Below the pieces are notes generated by a model that had not been told where the DNA came from, ran no database searches, and saw only the letters and a program-made list of their open reading frames with translations. The translations under genes were made by a program, and so were the position numbers. A DNA stretch of 64,000 bases from Pseudonocardia xinjiangensis (GTDB lineage Bacteria; Actinomycetota; Actinomycetes; Mycobacteriales; Pseudonocardiaceae). Positions 34,958-45,000 of the stretch are shown piece by piece. The stretch covers positions 114,650 to 178,649 of the forward strand of contig NZ_JAAXKY010000002.1 in the NCBI RefSeq assembly GCF_012911925.1, read 5' to 3'. The first letter of the stretch is position 1, and every line of letters starts with the position of its first letter.

Positions 34958-36325
34958 ATGACGACGGTGCTGGTGGCGAATCGCGGCGAGATCGCGCTGC
35001 GGGTGCTGCGCACCTGCCGTGAGCTGGGGCTCCGGACGGTCGCGGTCTACTCGACCGCGGACGCGGGCTCGGCTGCCGTGCGCTACGCCGACCGCGCCGT
35101 CTGCATCGGGCCCGGACCGGCGCGGCGCAGCTACAACCACATCCCCGCGATCATCGAGGCCGCCCGGATGACCGGGGCCGACATGATCCACCCGGGCTAC
35201 GGGTTCCTCTCGGAGAACCCGGACCTCGCCGAGGTGTGCGCCGCCGAGGGCATCACGTTCGTCGGGCCACCTGCCGCGGTCATGGAGCGGCTCGGCGACA
35301 AGGCACTGGCCAGGGCGGCGATGGTCGCGGCCGGCCTGCCGCTGCTCCCGGGCAGCACCGAGGCGCTGGACGATCCCGGCGACGCGGCCGCGCTCGCGGA
35401 GGAGATCGGGTACCCCGTGATCATCAAGGCCGCGGCGGGCGGCGGCGGGCGCGGGATGGCCGTCGTCCGTGACAGTGCCTCCTTCGGGGACACCTACCGC
35501 CGCACCCGGGCCGGCGCGAAGGCCGTGTTCGGCGACTCGCGCGTCTACGTGGAGCGCTACCTGGACTCCGCGCGGCACGTGGAGGTGCAGGTGCTGTGCG
35601 ACGCGCACGGCGCGGGCGTGCACCTCGGTGCCCGGGACTGCTCGGTGCAGCGGCGCCACCAGAAGCTCGTGGAGGAGACACCGGCGCCGGGCCTGCCGGC
35701 CGCGACGGTCCGTGCCATGGGGGAGGCGGCGGTCCGCGGCGTGCTCGCGGCCGGGTACGTGGGTGCCGGCACCGTGGAGTTCCTCGTCGACGGGCAGGGG
35801 CAGTTCTCCTTCATGGAGGTCAACTGCCGGTTGCAGGTCGAGCACCCGGTCACGGAGATGGTCACCGGGCTGGACCTGGTGGCCGAACAGCTCCGTATCG
35901 CCGCAGGCGAACCGTTGGGCTACCACCAGGACGACGTGCGGCTGTGGGGGGCCGCCGTCGAGTGCCGGATCAACGCGGAGGATCCCGACCGCGACTTCGC
36001 CCCCACCCCGGCCGTCGTCGAGCAGTTCGAAACTCCGGGTGGCCCGTTCGTCCGCGTCGACACCCACGTGGCGTCCGGCTACCGGATCCCCCCGGACTAC
36101 GACTCGCTGCTGGCGAAGGTGGTGGTCTGGGGTGCAGACCGCGAAGCCGCCCTGCGCCGCATGGACCGCGCACTCTCCGAGCTCCGCATCACCGGGGACC
36201 GGTTGGCCACCACCACGGCGTTCCTGCGCTCCGTGCTGGCCCATCCCGAGTTCGCCGCCGGAACGCACGACACCGCACTGCTCGACCGCATGCGCGTCCC
36301 AGCCACCGAACGGAGCCCGGCATGA
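34958..36325 (+). CDS. accC: Biotin carboxylase subunit of acetyl-CoA carboxylase (AccC)
   Basis: The 455-residue protein starts at ATG 34958, 7 bases after BCCP. Motifs are ANRGEIALRVLRTCRELG, HPGYGFLSENPDLA, the ATP-grasp glycine loop IKAAAGGGGRGM, and MEVNCRLQVEHPVTEM, where the usual Thr after Asn is Cys. Its length is that of stand-alone AccC, with no fused biotin domain. It carboxylates biotin on the neighbouring BCCP using ATP and bicarbonate. Confidence 0.95.
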   Translation: MTTVLVANRGEIALRVLRTCRELGLRTVAVYSTADAGSAAVRYADRAVCIGPGPARRSYNHIPAIIEAARMTGADMIHPGYGFLSENPDLAEVCAAEGITFVGPPAAVMERLGDKALARAAMVAAGLPLLPGSTEALDDPGDAAALAEEIGYPVIIKAAAGGGGRGMAVVRDSASFGDTYRRTRAGAKAVFGDSRVYVERYLDSARHVEVQVLCDAHGAGVHLGARDCSVQRRHQKLVEETPAPGLPAATVRAMGEAAVRGVLAAGYVGAGTVEFLVDGQGQFSFMEVNCRLQVEHPVTEMVTGLDLVAEQLRIAAGEPLGYHQDDVRLWGAAVECRINAEDPDRDFAPTPAVVEQFETPGGPFVRVDTHVASGYRIPPDYDSLLAKVVVWGADREAALRRMDRALSELRITGDRLATTTAFLRSVLAHPEFAAGTHDTALLDRMRVPATERSPA

Positions 36326-37569
36326 CCACGACCTCCGCGCCGAGCGGACCGAGCGTCGTCGAACAGGCGGTGCTCGACGCCTTCGCGCCGTCCAGCCGCC
36401 GCGACCCGTACCGCGCGTACGAGGTGCTGCGCGCTGCGGGCCCGTTCGTTCCCGGACCGCTCGGCACCCAGCTCGTCACGCGGTACGCCGACTGCGACGC
36501 GATCCTGCAGGACCCGACGTGGAGCCACGCCGAGGAGCCCGACCTGCTGCATCCGGCGAGCGACGTCGAGCTGCCCGGGTCGTTCCTCTGGATGGAGCCA
36601 CCGGACCACACCCGGCTGCGCCGGCTGGTGAGTGCCGCCTTCACCCCGCGCCGGATCGAGGGCATGCGCGCCCACGCCGAGCGGATCGTCGACAGCCTGC
36701 TCGGCACCGCGCTGGCGGCAGGCGAGACCGACCTCATCGAGTCGCTGGCCTACCCGCTCCCGCTGACGATGGTGTGCGACCTGCTGGGTGTGCCTGCGGA
36801 CGCGCACGCCGACGTCCGGCGCATGTCGGCAGGCATCGCACGCGGGCTCGACCCGGACGCCCTGCTCTCCCCCGAGGAGCTCGCCGCCCGCACCACGGCG
36901 GTGCACGACTTCGCCACGTTCTTCGGCGAGCTGGTCGCTCAGCGCCGAGCCCACCCACGCGAGGACCTGATCACCGCGCTGGCGCAGGTCGAGGCCGACG
37001 GGGACGTGCTCTCGCCGCAGGAGATGCTCGGAACCCTGCTCATTCTCGTGGTGGCAGGCCACGAGACCACCGTCAACCTCATCGGCAACGGCATGCTCGC
37101 CCTGCTGCGCCGGCCCGACCAGCTCGCGCTGCTGCGCCGCGATCCCGAGCTCGCCGCCCCGGCCGTCGACGAGGTGCTGCGCTTCGACCCTCCGGTGCAC
37201 CTCACCACCCGCACCGCGCGCGCCGAGGTGACCGTGGCCGGACGGACGTTCGCGCCCGGGGACGCCGTCATCGTCCTGATCGGCTCCGCCAACCGCGACC
37301 CCGACGCCTTCCCCGACGCGGCCGAGCTGTCCCTCACCCGCTACGCCGCGCGTCCCCGCCCGAACCGGCACCTGGCCTTCGGTCTCGGGCTGCACTACTG
37401 CATCGGCGCCTCGCTGGCCCGGCTCGAGATGGAGGTCGTGCTGCGCGCCGTCGCGGCCCGGGTCGCCGCCATCGAGCTCCTGGTCGACGACCCGCCGTAC
37501 CGCCCCAACCTCGTCGTGCGTGGCATGGCCGAGCTGCCCGTGCGCCTCACGAACGGAGACCCCCGATGA
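36322..37569 (+). CDS. Cytochrome P450
   Basis: The 415-residue protein overlaps AccC by ATGA. It has VVAGHETTVNLIGNG in the I helix, DEVLRFDPP (ExxR) and AFGLGLHYCIGASLA with Cys360 as heme ligand. It is clearly paralogous to the P450 at 9782 (shared substrate-recognition stretches around SFLWMEPPDHTRLRRLV and IGSANRDPDAF). Coupling to the PUFA-type operon suggests oxidation of the polyketide/fatty chain. No ferredoxin is adjacent. Confidence 0.95.
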   Translation: MTTTSAPSGPSVVEQAVLDAFAPSSRRDPYRAYEVLRAAGPFVPGPLGTQLVTRYADCDAILQDPTWSHAEEPDLLHPASDVELPGSFLWMEPPDHTRLRRLVSAAFTPRRIEGMRAHAERIVDSLLGTALAAGETDLIESLAYPLPLTMVCDLLGVPADAHADVRRMSAGIARGLDPDALLSPEELAARTTAVHDFATFFGELVAQRRAHPREDLITALAQVEADGDVLSPQEMLGTLLILVVAGHETTVNLIGNGMLALLRRPDQLALLRRDPELAAPAVDEVLRFDPPVHLTTRTARAEVTVAGRTFAPGDAVIVLIGSANRDPDAFPDAAELSLTRYAARPRPNRHLAFGLGLHYCIGASLARLEMEVVLRAVAARVAAIELLVDDPPYRPNLVVRGMAELPVRLTNGDPR

Positions 37570-38810
37570 CCCCGCCGACGAAAGCCGTTGTCGAGTTCGA
37601 CGCGTTCGAGCCGCAGCACCACGCCGACCCCTACCCGAGCTACGCGCGCGTCCGGGAGGCCACGCCCGCGTGCCCGCTGCTGCTCGGGGACGTCCCGGTC
37701 ACCGTCTTCACCCGGTACGAGGAGTGCGCCGCGGTGCTGCAGAGCCCGGACTGGGGCCACGGGTACGCGGCCGGTATCAGCCCCTTCCGCGAGCAGGGCG
37801 CACTCATCCCGGGCTCGTTCGTGCGGATGGACCCCCCGGATCACACCCGGTTCCGCGCACTGGTCAACAAGGCGTTCACACCCCGCACCGTCGCGGCACT
37901 GACCCCGCTCGTCGAGCGGGTCGTCGACGAACTGCTCGACACGGCATTGGAGCAGGCACGCAGCACGGGACGGCTCGACGTCATCAACGACCTGGCCGTC
38001 CCGCTCGCCCTCGCGATGATCGGCGGGCGCGTGCTCGGTGTCCCCGAGGCCGACCGGCCCGTTCTGCGCGAGTGGGAGCTCGCCATCGCACGGGGAACGG
38101 ATCCGGACGAGCTGCTCCCGCCCGAGGCCGTGGTCGCGCGGGGCCTCGCCGCGCGGGAGTGCGCCGGCTACTTCCAACGCCTCGTGGCGCGGCGCCGCAC
38201 CGATCCGGCTGACGACCTGCTCAGCGAGCTCATCCGGGTGGAGGAGCGCGGCGACACCCTCACCGAGCCGGAGCTGGTCGGCATCTGCCTGCTGCTGCTG
38301 GTCGCGGGGATGGAGACGTCGATCAACCTCGTCGGCAACGCCGTGCTCGCGCTGCTGCGCCACCCCGAACAGCAGGCACTGCTGCGGGCCCGGCCCGAAC
38401 TGATGGCGTCCACGATCGACGAGGCGCTGCGCTACGACGCCCCGACCCAGTTCACCATCCGCGTGGCCCTCACCGACACCGAGGTCGCAGGACACTCGTT
38501 CGCCCGCGGCGACGGAGTGGTGGTCGTGACCGCGTCCGCGGGCCGGGACGGCGCGGTCTACGCCGACCCGGACCGGTTCGACATCACCCGCTTCCACGGA
38601 CCCCGCCCGGCGCGCCGGCACCTCGGCTTCAGTCTCGGGCTGCACTTCTGTGTCGGCGCCCCGCTCGCCCGGGTGGAGGCCGACGCCGCGATCGGCGGCC
38701 TACTGCGTCGGGTGCCGGGCCTCGCGCTCACACAGGAGGTACTGCCCGAGTACCTACCCAGCCTGATCCACCGAGGCCTGCGAGCCCTGCCGGTGGTGGT
38801 CGACGGCTGA
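37566..38810 (+). CDS. Cytochrome P450
   Basis: The 414-residue protein overlaps the preceding P450 by ATGA. The I-helix motif is LVAGMETSINLVGN, fitting (A/G)GxE(T)(S/T) with Met at the variable position. ExxR lies in DEALRYDAP, and the heme loop is FSLGLHFCVGAPLA with Cys362. It is less similar to the other two P450s and has a longer DxxG region (GTDPDELLPPEAV). It closes the operon that begins at 22397; a 256-base gap follows. Confidence 0.94.
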   Translation: MTPPTKAVVEFDAFEPQHHADPYPSYARVREATPACPLLLGDVPVTVFTRYEECAAVLQSPDWGHGYAAGISPFREQGALIPGSFVRMDPPDHTRFRALVNKAFTPRTVAALTPLVERVVDELLDTALEQARSTGRLDVINDLAVPLALAMIGGRVLGVPEADRPVLREWELAIARGTDPDELLPPEAVVARGLAARECAGYFQRLVARRRTDPADDLLSELIRVEERGDTLTEPELVGICLLLLVAGMETSINLVGNAVLALLRHPEQQALLRARPELMASTIDEALRYDAPTQFTIRVALTDTEVAGHSFARGDGVVVVTASAGRDGAVYADPDRFDITRFHGPRPARRHLGFSLGLHFCVGAPLARVEADAAIGGLLRRVPGLALTQEVLPEYLPSLIHRGLRALPVVVDG

Positions 38811-39066
38811 CATACCGTTCCCCGCGTCCTCCCGTTCATGAGTGGGTCTTGCCGGACCGCAGCTATATCCGTCGCGTCTCCGGTGAATTTACCTCGTGTT
38901 TACTCTCTGCAATGAGACTCCCGCTGTCGAACCCATGACAGCGCCTCATCGATGCCTCCTTGATTCACGGATGACTGTTGCCGAGTGAACCGAGTTGATT
39001 GGTGGAAGATGCACGAGAGGCTCTGCGAGTCTCGCCGTACGGCCCTGTTTCCGAAATGAAGGAGAC
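38811..39066 (+). promoter_or_regulatory. Intergenic region upstream of KS-AT-carrier gene, with 11-base-period repeat and GATTCACG
   Basis: This 256-base gap is visibly less GC-rich than its neighbours and probably ends one operon and starts the next. ATTTAC at 38887-38892 and GTTTAC at 38898-38903 repeat with an 11-base period, reminiscent of SARP-type sites. GATTCACG at 38962-38969 is shared with the regions upstream of the P450 at 9782 and the PKS at 22397. An AAGGAG ribosome-binding site precedes ATG 39067. No confident -35/-10 pair was found. Confidence 0.45.
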
Positions 39067-42000
39067 ATGACCGCCATCGCAAGTGCCGACGAGAACGTGC
39101 AGACCTCGGTGGCCGTCATCGGAATGGCTGCCCGAATACCCGGCGCCGCGGACATCGACGAGTTCTGGGCTGCGCTCGTGGCCGGCCGCGACCTGACCAC
39201 TCGGCTCGACTCCCGACGCACGTACGGAGTGGTCGCCGACACCGAGTTGTTCGACGCCGCGTTCTTCGGGGTCTCGCCGCGGGATGCGCAGGTGCTCGAC
39301 CCGCAGAACCGGGTGTTCCTCGAGTGCGCCTGGGAGGCACTGGAGCACGCCGGCTACGACCCCGGCACCTACCGGGGTGCCATCGGCGTGTACGCCGGGA
39401 GTGCCGAAACGGACCACGTCGCCGTCCTGCGTTCGCAGCGGCACCGGTTCCCGGAAACGACGGGCGAGCAGCTCCGGCTCGCCGGCAGCCGGGACTTCCT
39501 CACCAGCCGGGTGGCGTACAAGCTGAACCTTCGGGGCCCGGCCGTCACCGTGCATACCGCCTGCTCCACGTCGCTCGTCGCCGTTCATCTGGCGTGCCAG
39601 GCCCTGCTCGCAGGCGACTGCGACATGGCCTTGGCGGGCGGAGTCACGGTACGTGGCTCTGCAGGCGCCGCGGAGGATGACGAACTGCTCTCACCGGAGG
39701 GCTGCTGCCGGCCGTTCGACGCGGACGCCGACGGAATGGTCGGCGCCGACGGGGCAGGAATCGTCGTGCTCAAGCGGCTGCCCGACGCGCTCGCCGACGG
39801 GGACCACGTCGACGCCGTGCTCCGAGGGTCGGCCCTGTCCAACGACGGCTCCGGCAAGGTGAGCTTCACCGCGCCGGGCGTGGCAGGGCAAGTGGCCGCG
39901 ATCCGCTCCGCGCACCTCCTCGCCGACGTTCCCCCGGACACGATCGGGTACGTCGAGGCGCACGGCACCGGCACCAGCATCGGCGATGCGATCGAGGTCC
40001 GCGCGCTGTCCGAGGCGTTCGGGCCGGGCTCGCCCGAGCGGTGCCTGCTCGGCTCCGTCAAGTCGAACATCGGCCACGCCGACGCCGCAGCGGGCGTGAT
40101 CGGCCTCATCAAGGTGGTGCTGTCGTTGCGCCACGGCCTCATTCCGGGCACAGCGCACTTCCGCCGCCCCAACCCGCACCTCGATCTCCCGGCCGGCCCG
40201 TTCGTGGTGACGTGCGAGGCCACGCCGTGGCCGCCGGGGGACGGTCCGCGCCGAGCCGGGGTCAACTCCACGGGGATCGGGGGGACCAACGCCCACGTCC
40301 TCGTGGAGGAGGCGCCCACCGCGCACCTGCCTCCCGACGACGGCCGTTACCACCTGCTGCCGCTGTCGGCGCGCACCGCTGCGGCACTCGCGGAGTCGGC
40401 GGCGCGGCTGCGTGTCCGGCTGCAGCGGGACCCGGTCGCCATCGCCGACGCGGCATGGACCCTGCAGACCGGCCGCGCAGCGTTCGACCACCGGGCCTTC
40501 GTGGTGTGCCGCGACCGTGACGAAGCGGCCCGGGCCCTGACGAGCCTCGCCGAACATCCGCAGGCCCCCGTGGACCCGCCGACGGGTGTGGCGGACGTCG
40601 CGTTCCTCTTCCCCGGGCAGCGTGGCGGGCACGTGGGCATGGCGCGCGAGCTGTACGTGCAGGAGCCGGTCTTCCGCGCGGCCATCGACGACTGCGCCGC
40701 TCGCGCCGGCGCGGACCTCGGCCTGGACCTGCGGCAGGTGCTGTACCCGGAGCCCGGCGCCGAGACCGAGGCGCAGGCGCGGCTGACCACGACAGCCGTG
40801 TGCCAGCCCGCGGTCTTCGCCGTCCAGCACGCCCTCGCCGAGCTGTGGGGGTCTCGTGGGGTCAGCCCGCACGCCGTACTCGGCTACGGGCTGGGCGCGT
40901 ACGCCGCCGCCGTCTCGGCCGGGGTACTCACCATGGCCGACGCACTGTCGCTGGTGCTCACGCGGGGTCGTCTCCTGGACCGCCTGCCCGAAGTCGCCGT
41001 GGTCGCGGTGCCGCTGCCCGAGGCCGACCTGCTGCCGATGCTCGCCGGCGACATGGCGATCGCCGCGATCGACGGTCCGCGGCAGTGCGTCGTCAGCGGT
41101 CCCACGGCCGGTGTCGAGCAGCTCGTCGCGCACCTCGCCGGCCTCGGAGTGGACGCCAGCCGGTTGCGGACCGGCTCCGCGGCCCACTCGGTACTCGTCG
41201 ACGACATCATCGATGAGTACGCCGATGCGGTGGCGTCGGTGCAACTGCGCCCACCGCGGCTGACGTGGATCTCCGACCGGACCGGTGCGCCGGTCACAGC
41301 GCGCGACGCGTGCGACCCGGCCTACTGGGCCGACCACCTGCGGCACACCGTCCGCTTCTCCGAGGCCGTGCAGACGCTGCTCGCCGGCTCCGACGGGATC
41401 CTGCTGGAGGTCGGCGCCGGACGCGCGCTCGGGGACCTGGCCCGGCAGCACCCCGACGGCGGGACACGCACGATCGCGGCGAGCCTGCCGGACGCAGCCG
41501 AAGGAGCCGGGGGAGCCGCCGAGTCGCTCCGCGCCACCGGCGTGTTGTGGCAGGCCGGGCTGCCCGTGCGGTGGTCTGCGCTGCACAACGCCCGACCGCC
41601 CCGGCGCGTCCCGCTGTCCACCTACCCGTTCCAACGCGAGCGGTTCGCGCTGGACGATCCGACGCCCGTCGTGGCACTCGCGTCACCGGGCGGCCCGGCG
41701 GAACCGGCACCCGGACACGACACGGACCGGGCGGCGACCGATCCGCGCACACCGGTCGAGAAGACGATCGCCGACGTGTGGCGCGAGGTGCTCCGCGTGC
41801 AGCACGTGGGCATCGACGACGACTTCTTCGAGCTCGGCGGCCAGTCACTGCACGCAACGCGCGTGCTGGCCCGGCTGCGTCCGGCCCTGGGCCCGGACGC
41901 CCCTCGACTCACGATCATGGACGTCTTCGACCACTCCACGATCCGCGAGCTCGCCGCGCTGGTGAGTGGATCCGACCCCCAGGAAGGAGCGGGCCCGTGA
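39067..42000 (+). CDS. Type I PKS: KS-AT(inactive-looking)-carrier protein
   Basis: The protein has 977 residues from ATG 39067 with a strong AAGGAG site. The KS (about 15-430) is complete: Cys166 in HTACSTSL, VEAHGTGTSIGD and KSNIGHADAAAG. The AT (about 520-810) starts with FLFPGQRGGHVGMA, but the catalytic GHSxG reads GYGLGA: Gly608 replaces the nucleophilic Ser and Tyr607 the preceding His. A later AAHSVLVDDI keeps the distal His. The C-terminal carrier domain has Ser927 in FFELGGQSLHATRVL, which is closer to an NRPS PCP than to a PKS ACP. There are no reductive domains. It is likely to condense one unit delivered by another acyltransferase or carrier and to hand it to the NRPS encoded next. 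Confidence 0.9.
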   Translation: MTAIASADENVQTSVAVIGMAARIPGAADIDEFWAALVAGRDLTTRLDSRRTYGVVADTELFDAAFFGVSPRDAQVLDPQNRVFLECAWEALEHAGYDPGTYRGAIGVYAGSAETDHVAVLRSQRHRFPETTGEQLRLAGSRDFLTSRVAYKLNLRGPAVTVHTACSTSLVAVHLACQALLAGDCDMALAGGVTVRGSAGAAEDDELLSPEGCCRPFDADADGMVGADGAGIVVLKRLPDALADGDHVDAVLRGSALSNDGSGKVSFTAPGVAGQVAAIRSAHLLADVPPDTIGYVEAHGTGTSIGDAIEVRALSEAFGPGSPERCLLGSVKSNIGHADAAAGVIGLIKVVLSLRHGLIPGTAHFRRPNPHLDLPAGPFVVTCEATPWPPGDGPRRAGVNSTGIGGTNAHVLVEEAPTAHLPPDDGRYHLLPLSARTAAALAESAARLRVRLQRDPVAIADAAWTLQTGRAAFDHRAFVVCRDRDEAARALTSLAEHPQAPVDPPTGVADVAFLFPGQRGGHVGMARELYVQEPVFRAAIDDCAARAGADLGLDLRQVLYPEPGAETEAQARLTTTAVCQPAVFAVQHALAELWGSRGVSPHAVLGYGLGAYAAAVSAGVLTMADALSLVLTRGRLLDRLPEVAVVAVPLPEADLLPMLAGDMAIAAIDGPRQCVVSGPTAGVEQLVAHLAGLGVDASRLRTGSAAHSVLVDDIIDEYADAVASVQLRPPRLTWISDRTGAPVTARDACDPAYWADHLRHTVRFSEAVQTLLAGSDGILLEVGAGRALGDLARQHPDGGTRTIAASLPDAAEGAGGAAESLRATGVLWQAGLPVRWSALHNARPPRRVPLSTYPFQRERFALDDPTPVVALASPGGPAEPAPGHDTDRAATDPRTPVEKTIADVWREVLRVQHVGIDDDFFELGGQSLHATRVLARLRPALGPDAPRLTIMDVFDHSTIRELAALVSGSDPQEGAGP

Positions 42001-42085
42001 CCACCCCCGCGGTCGCGGACCTCGAGCAGTCGGCCGCGCCGGACGCGTCCGGTGGACAGCCCACATGACCTCCGGAGGACCTCCC

Positions 42086-45000
42086 GTGAGCGACCTGACC
42101 GAGCTGCCTCCGACACCGACCACGATCCCTGTAGTGCCCGACGGGGAACCCGTCATGTCGTTCGCCCAGGAACGCCTCTGGTTCATGGACGCCTACGCAC
42201 CCGGCACGACCGCGTACACGATCCCCGAGGCCTGGCGGCTGCACGGGGCGGTCGATCCGACCGCGCTCTCCGTGGCGTTGAACCGGGTCGCGGCCCGGCA
42301 CGAGCCGTTGCGGACCCGCTTCCCCGCGACCGTGGACGGCCGGCCCGTCGTTCTCGTCGACCCGGTCGGCGCGATCCCGCTCACCACCGCGGCGGCCGGG
42401 TCCGACGACGCCGTGGATGCGCTCGTCGACGCCTTCATGGCCGAACCGTTCGACCTCGCCACCGGGCCCGTGGCGCGGGGGATGCTGATCACGATCGCCC
42501 CCGATGAGCACGTGTTCGCGCTCGCGGTGCACCACATCGCGGCCGACGGCTGGTCCACCGAGCTCCTCCTCGGCGAGGTGCTGGCCTGCCTGGCCGGCGA
42601 CCCGCTGCCGGACCTGCCGGTGCGCTACCGCGACTTCGCCGCGTGGCAACGCGCCCAGCCCGACACCGAGCACGACGTGGCGTACTGGCGTGAGCAGCTC
42701 GCCGGCGTCGCACCGCTCGAGCTGCCGACCGACCGGCAGCGGCCACCGGTGCCGACCTACACCGGCGCCGCGCACGAGTTCTCGGTGGCGCCGAGCGTGC
42801 TCGACGAGGTGTTCCGGCTCGGGCGTGGGCACCGGGCCACGCCGTACATGGTGCTGCTCGCGGCGTTCGCGATCCTGCTGGGTCGCCGGGCGCAGCAGGA
42901 CGACGTCACGATCGGGTCGCCGACGGCAGGCCGATCCCTACCCGAGCTCGACGACCTCGTCGGCTGCTTCATCAACATGGTGACGATGCGAGTCGACGCG
43001 TCGGGCGACCCCACGTTCGTCGAGCTGCTGGCGCGGGTCCGCGCCACGTCCGGGCACGCGTTCGCCCACCAGGAGCTGCCGTTCGAGCGCCTGGTCACCA
43101 AACTGAACGTGCCGCGTGAGGTGTCACGTTCGCCGCTGTTCCAGGTGGTCTTCTCCATGCAGAGCTACGAGGCGGACCGGCCGAGCACCCCGGCGCTCAC
43201 CGTCACCGACGACGTCGCCCTGTCGTACCGCGTGACCCGGTTCGACCTCGAGCTCCACACCGCGGGCGACGACGGCGGCTTCCTGATGGTCTACAACACC
43301 GCGCTGTTCGCAGCGGACTCGATCGCGCGCATGGGCGCCCACTTCCGCGTCCTGCTGGAGGGCATCGCCGCCGACCCGCACGCCCCGATCTCGAGCTACG
43401 AGCTGCTCACGGCCGACGAGCGCGCGCAGCGCGCGCGATGGAACGACACCGGCACCGACCTCGGTGCCGACCAGTGCCTGCACGTCCCGGTCGAGGCGCA
43501 GGCGCGCCGGACGCCCGACCACCCCGCTGTGATCCACCCCGCCGGTCAGCTCTCGCACGCCGAGGTCGACCGGAGGGCCGAGCACCTCGCGGCGCAGCTG
43601 ACCGCCTCCGGGGTGACGAGGGGCGATCTGGTGGCCGTCGTGATGGAACGGGGCTGGGAGCAGGTCGTCGCGGTACTGGCGATCAACAAGGCCGGCGCGG
43701 CCTACCTCCCCGTCGACGCCGACCTGCCCGAGCGCCGCCGCGACGAGCTCATCGCGCGCGGCGGCTGTACCGTGGCCCTCTCCCAGGCGGCGCTGGGCCC
43801 GCGGCTGACCTGGCCGGACGGGCTGGCGGCGCTGCCCGTCACCGAGGCGTCGGGCGGCGCGGCACCTGCCTGCCCCGCCGAGCCCCACGACCTCGCCTAC
43901 GTGATCTTCACGTCGGGCTCGACCGGCACGCCGAAGGGCGTGATGATCGAGCACAGGGCCGCGCTCAACACCGTCCGCGACATCACCGCGCGGTTCCGGG
44001 TCGGACCCGACGACCGGGTGTTCGCGCTGTCCGCGCTGAGCTTCGACCTGTCGGTCTACGACGTCTACGGCACGCTGGCCGCCGGGGCCACGCTGGTCAT
44101 GGGGCGGCCCGAGGAGGACAAGGACCCGGCCGCGTGGGCACGGATCGTCACCGAGCAGCGGATCACCGTGTGGAACTCGGTACCTGCGCTGATGGAACTG
44201 CTGGTCGAGCACGCCGAGCAGGACGGGACCGACATCAGCTCGCTGCGGCTGGTGATGATGTCGGGCGACTGGATCCCGCCGACGCTGCCCGACCGCATCC
44301 GCGCGCTCGCCCCGAGCGCGGAGGTCGTCAGCCTCGGCGGAGCGACCGAGGGGTCGATCTGGTCGATCTTCCATCCGATCGACGTCGTCGACCCGTCGTG
44401 GACCTCGATCCCGTACGGCCGCCCGCTCGCCAACCAGCAGTTCCACATCCTCGACCGCGGGATGTGCGACGTCCCGGTCGGCGTGCCCGGCGACCTGTAC
44501 ATCGGGGGCGCCGGCGTGGCGAGCGGTTACTGGAAGGACCCGGAGCGGACCGCGGCGGCGTTCGTCACGCACCCGCGCACCGGCGCCCGCCTCTATCGGA
44601 CCGGCGACCTCGGCCGGTACCAGCCCGACGGCGTGATCGAGTTCCTCGGCCGGGCCGACGCGCAGGTCAAGATCCGCGGCTACCGCATCGAGCTCGGCGA
44701 GATCGAGGCACACCTGACCCGCCATCCCGAGATCGCCGAGTGCGTGGTGACCACGCACGGGACGGGCAACGCCGCCCAGCTCGTGGCCTACGCCGTGGCC
44801 GAACCCGGGCACGAACCCGACCCCGCGGGGCTGCGGTCGCACCTCGCCGCGGCGCTCCCGGCCTACATGGTCCCCAACTCGTTCGTCATGCTGCCCCGGC
44901 TGCCACTGACCGCGAACGGCAAGGTGGACCGCGGACGGCTGCCCGCGCCCGAGACGCCCGTCGACGAGGGCGCCGGGCGGACGCCGCCGCGCACCGACCC

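Noticed and set aside
41997..42068. A 23-codon reading frame starting GTG within the KS-carrier stop and ending in ATGA at 42065
   Set aside because: It follows the coupling pattern of the locus but is too short, has no recognisable feature, and the NRPS has a better ribosome-binding site at GTG 42086.
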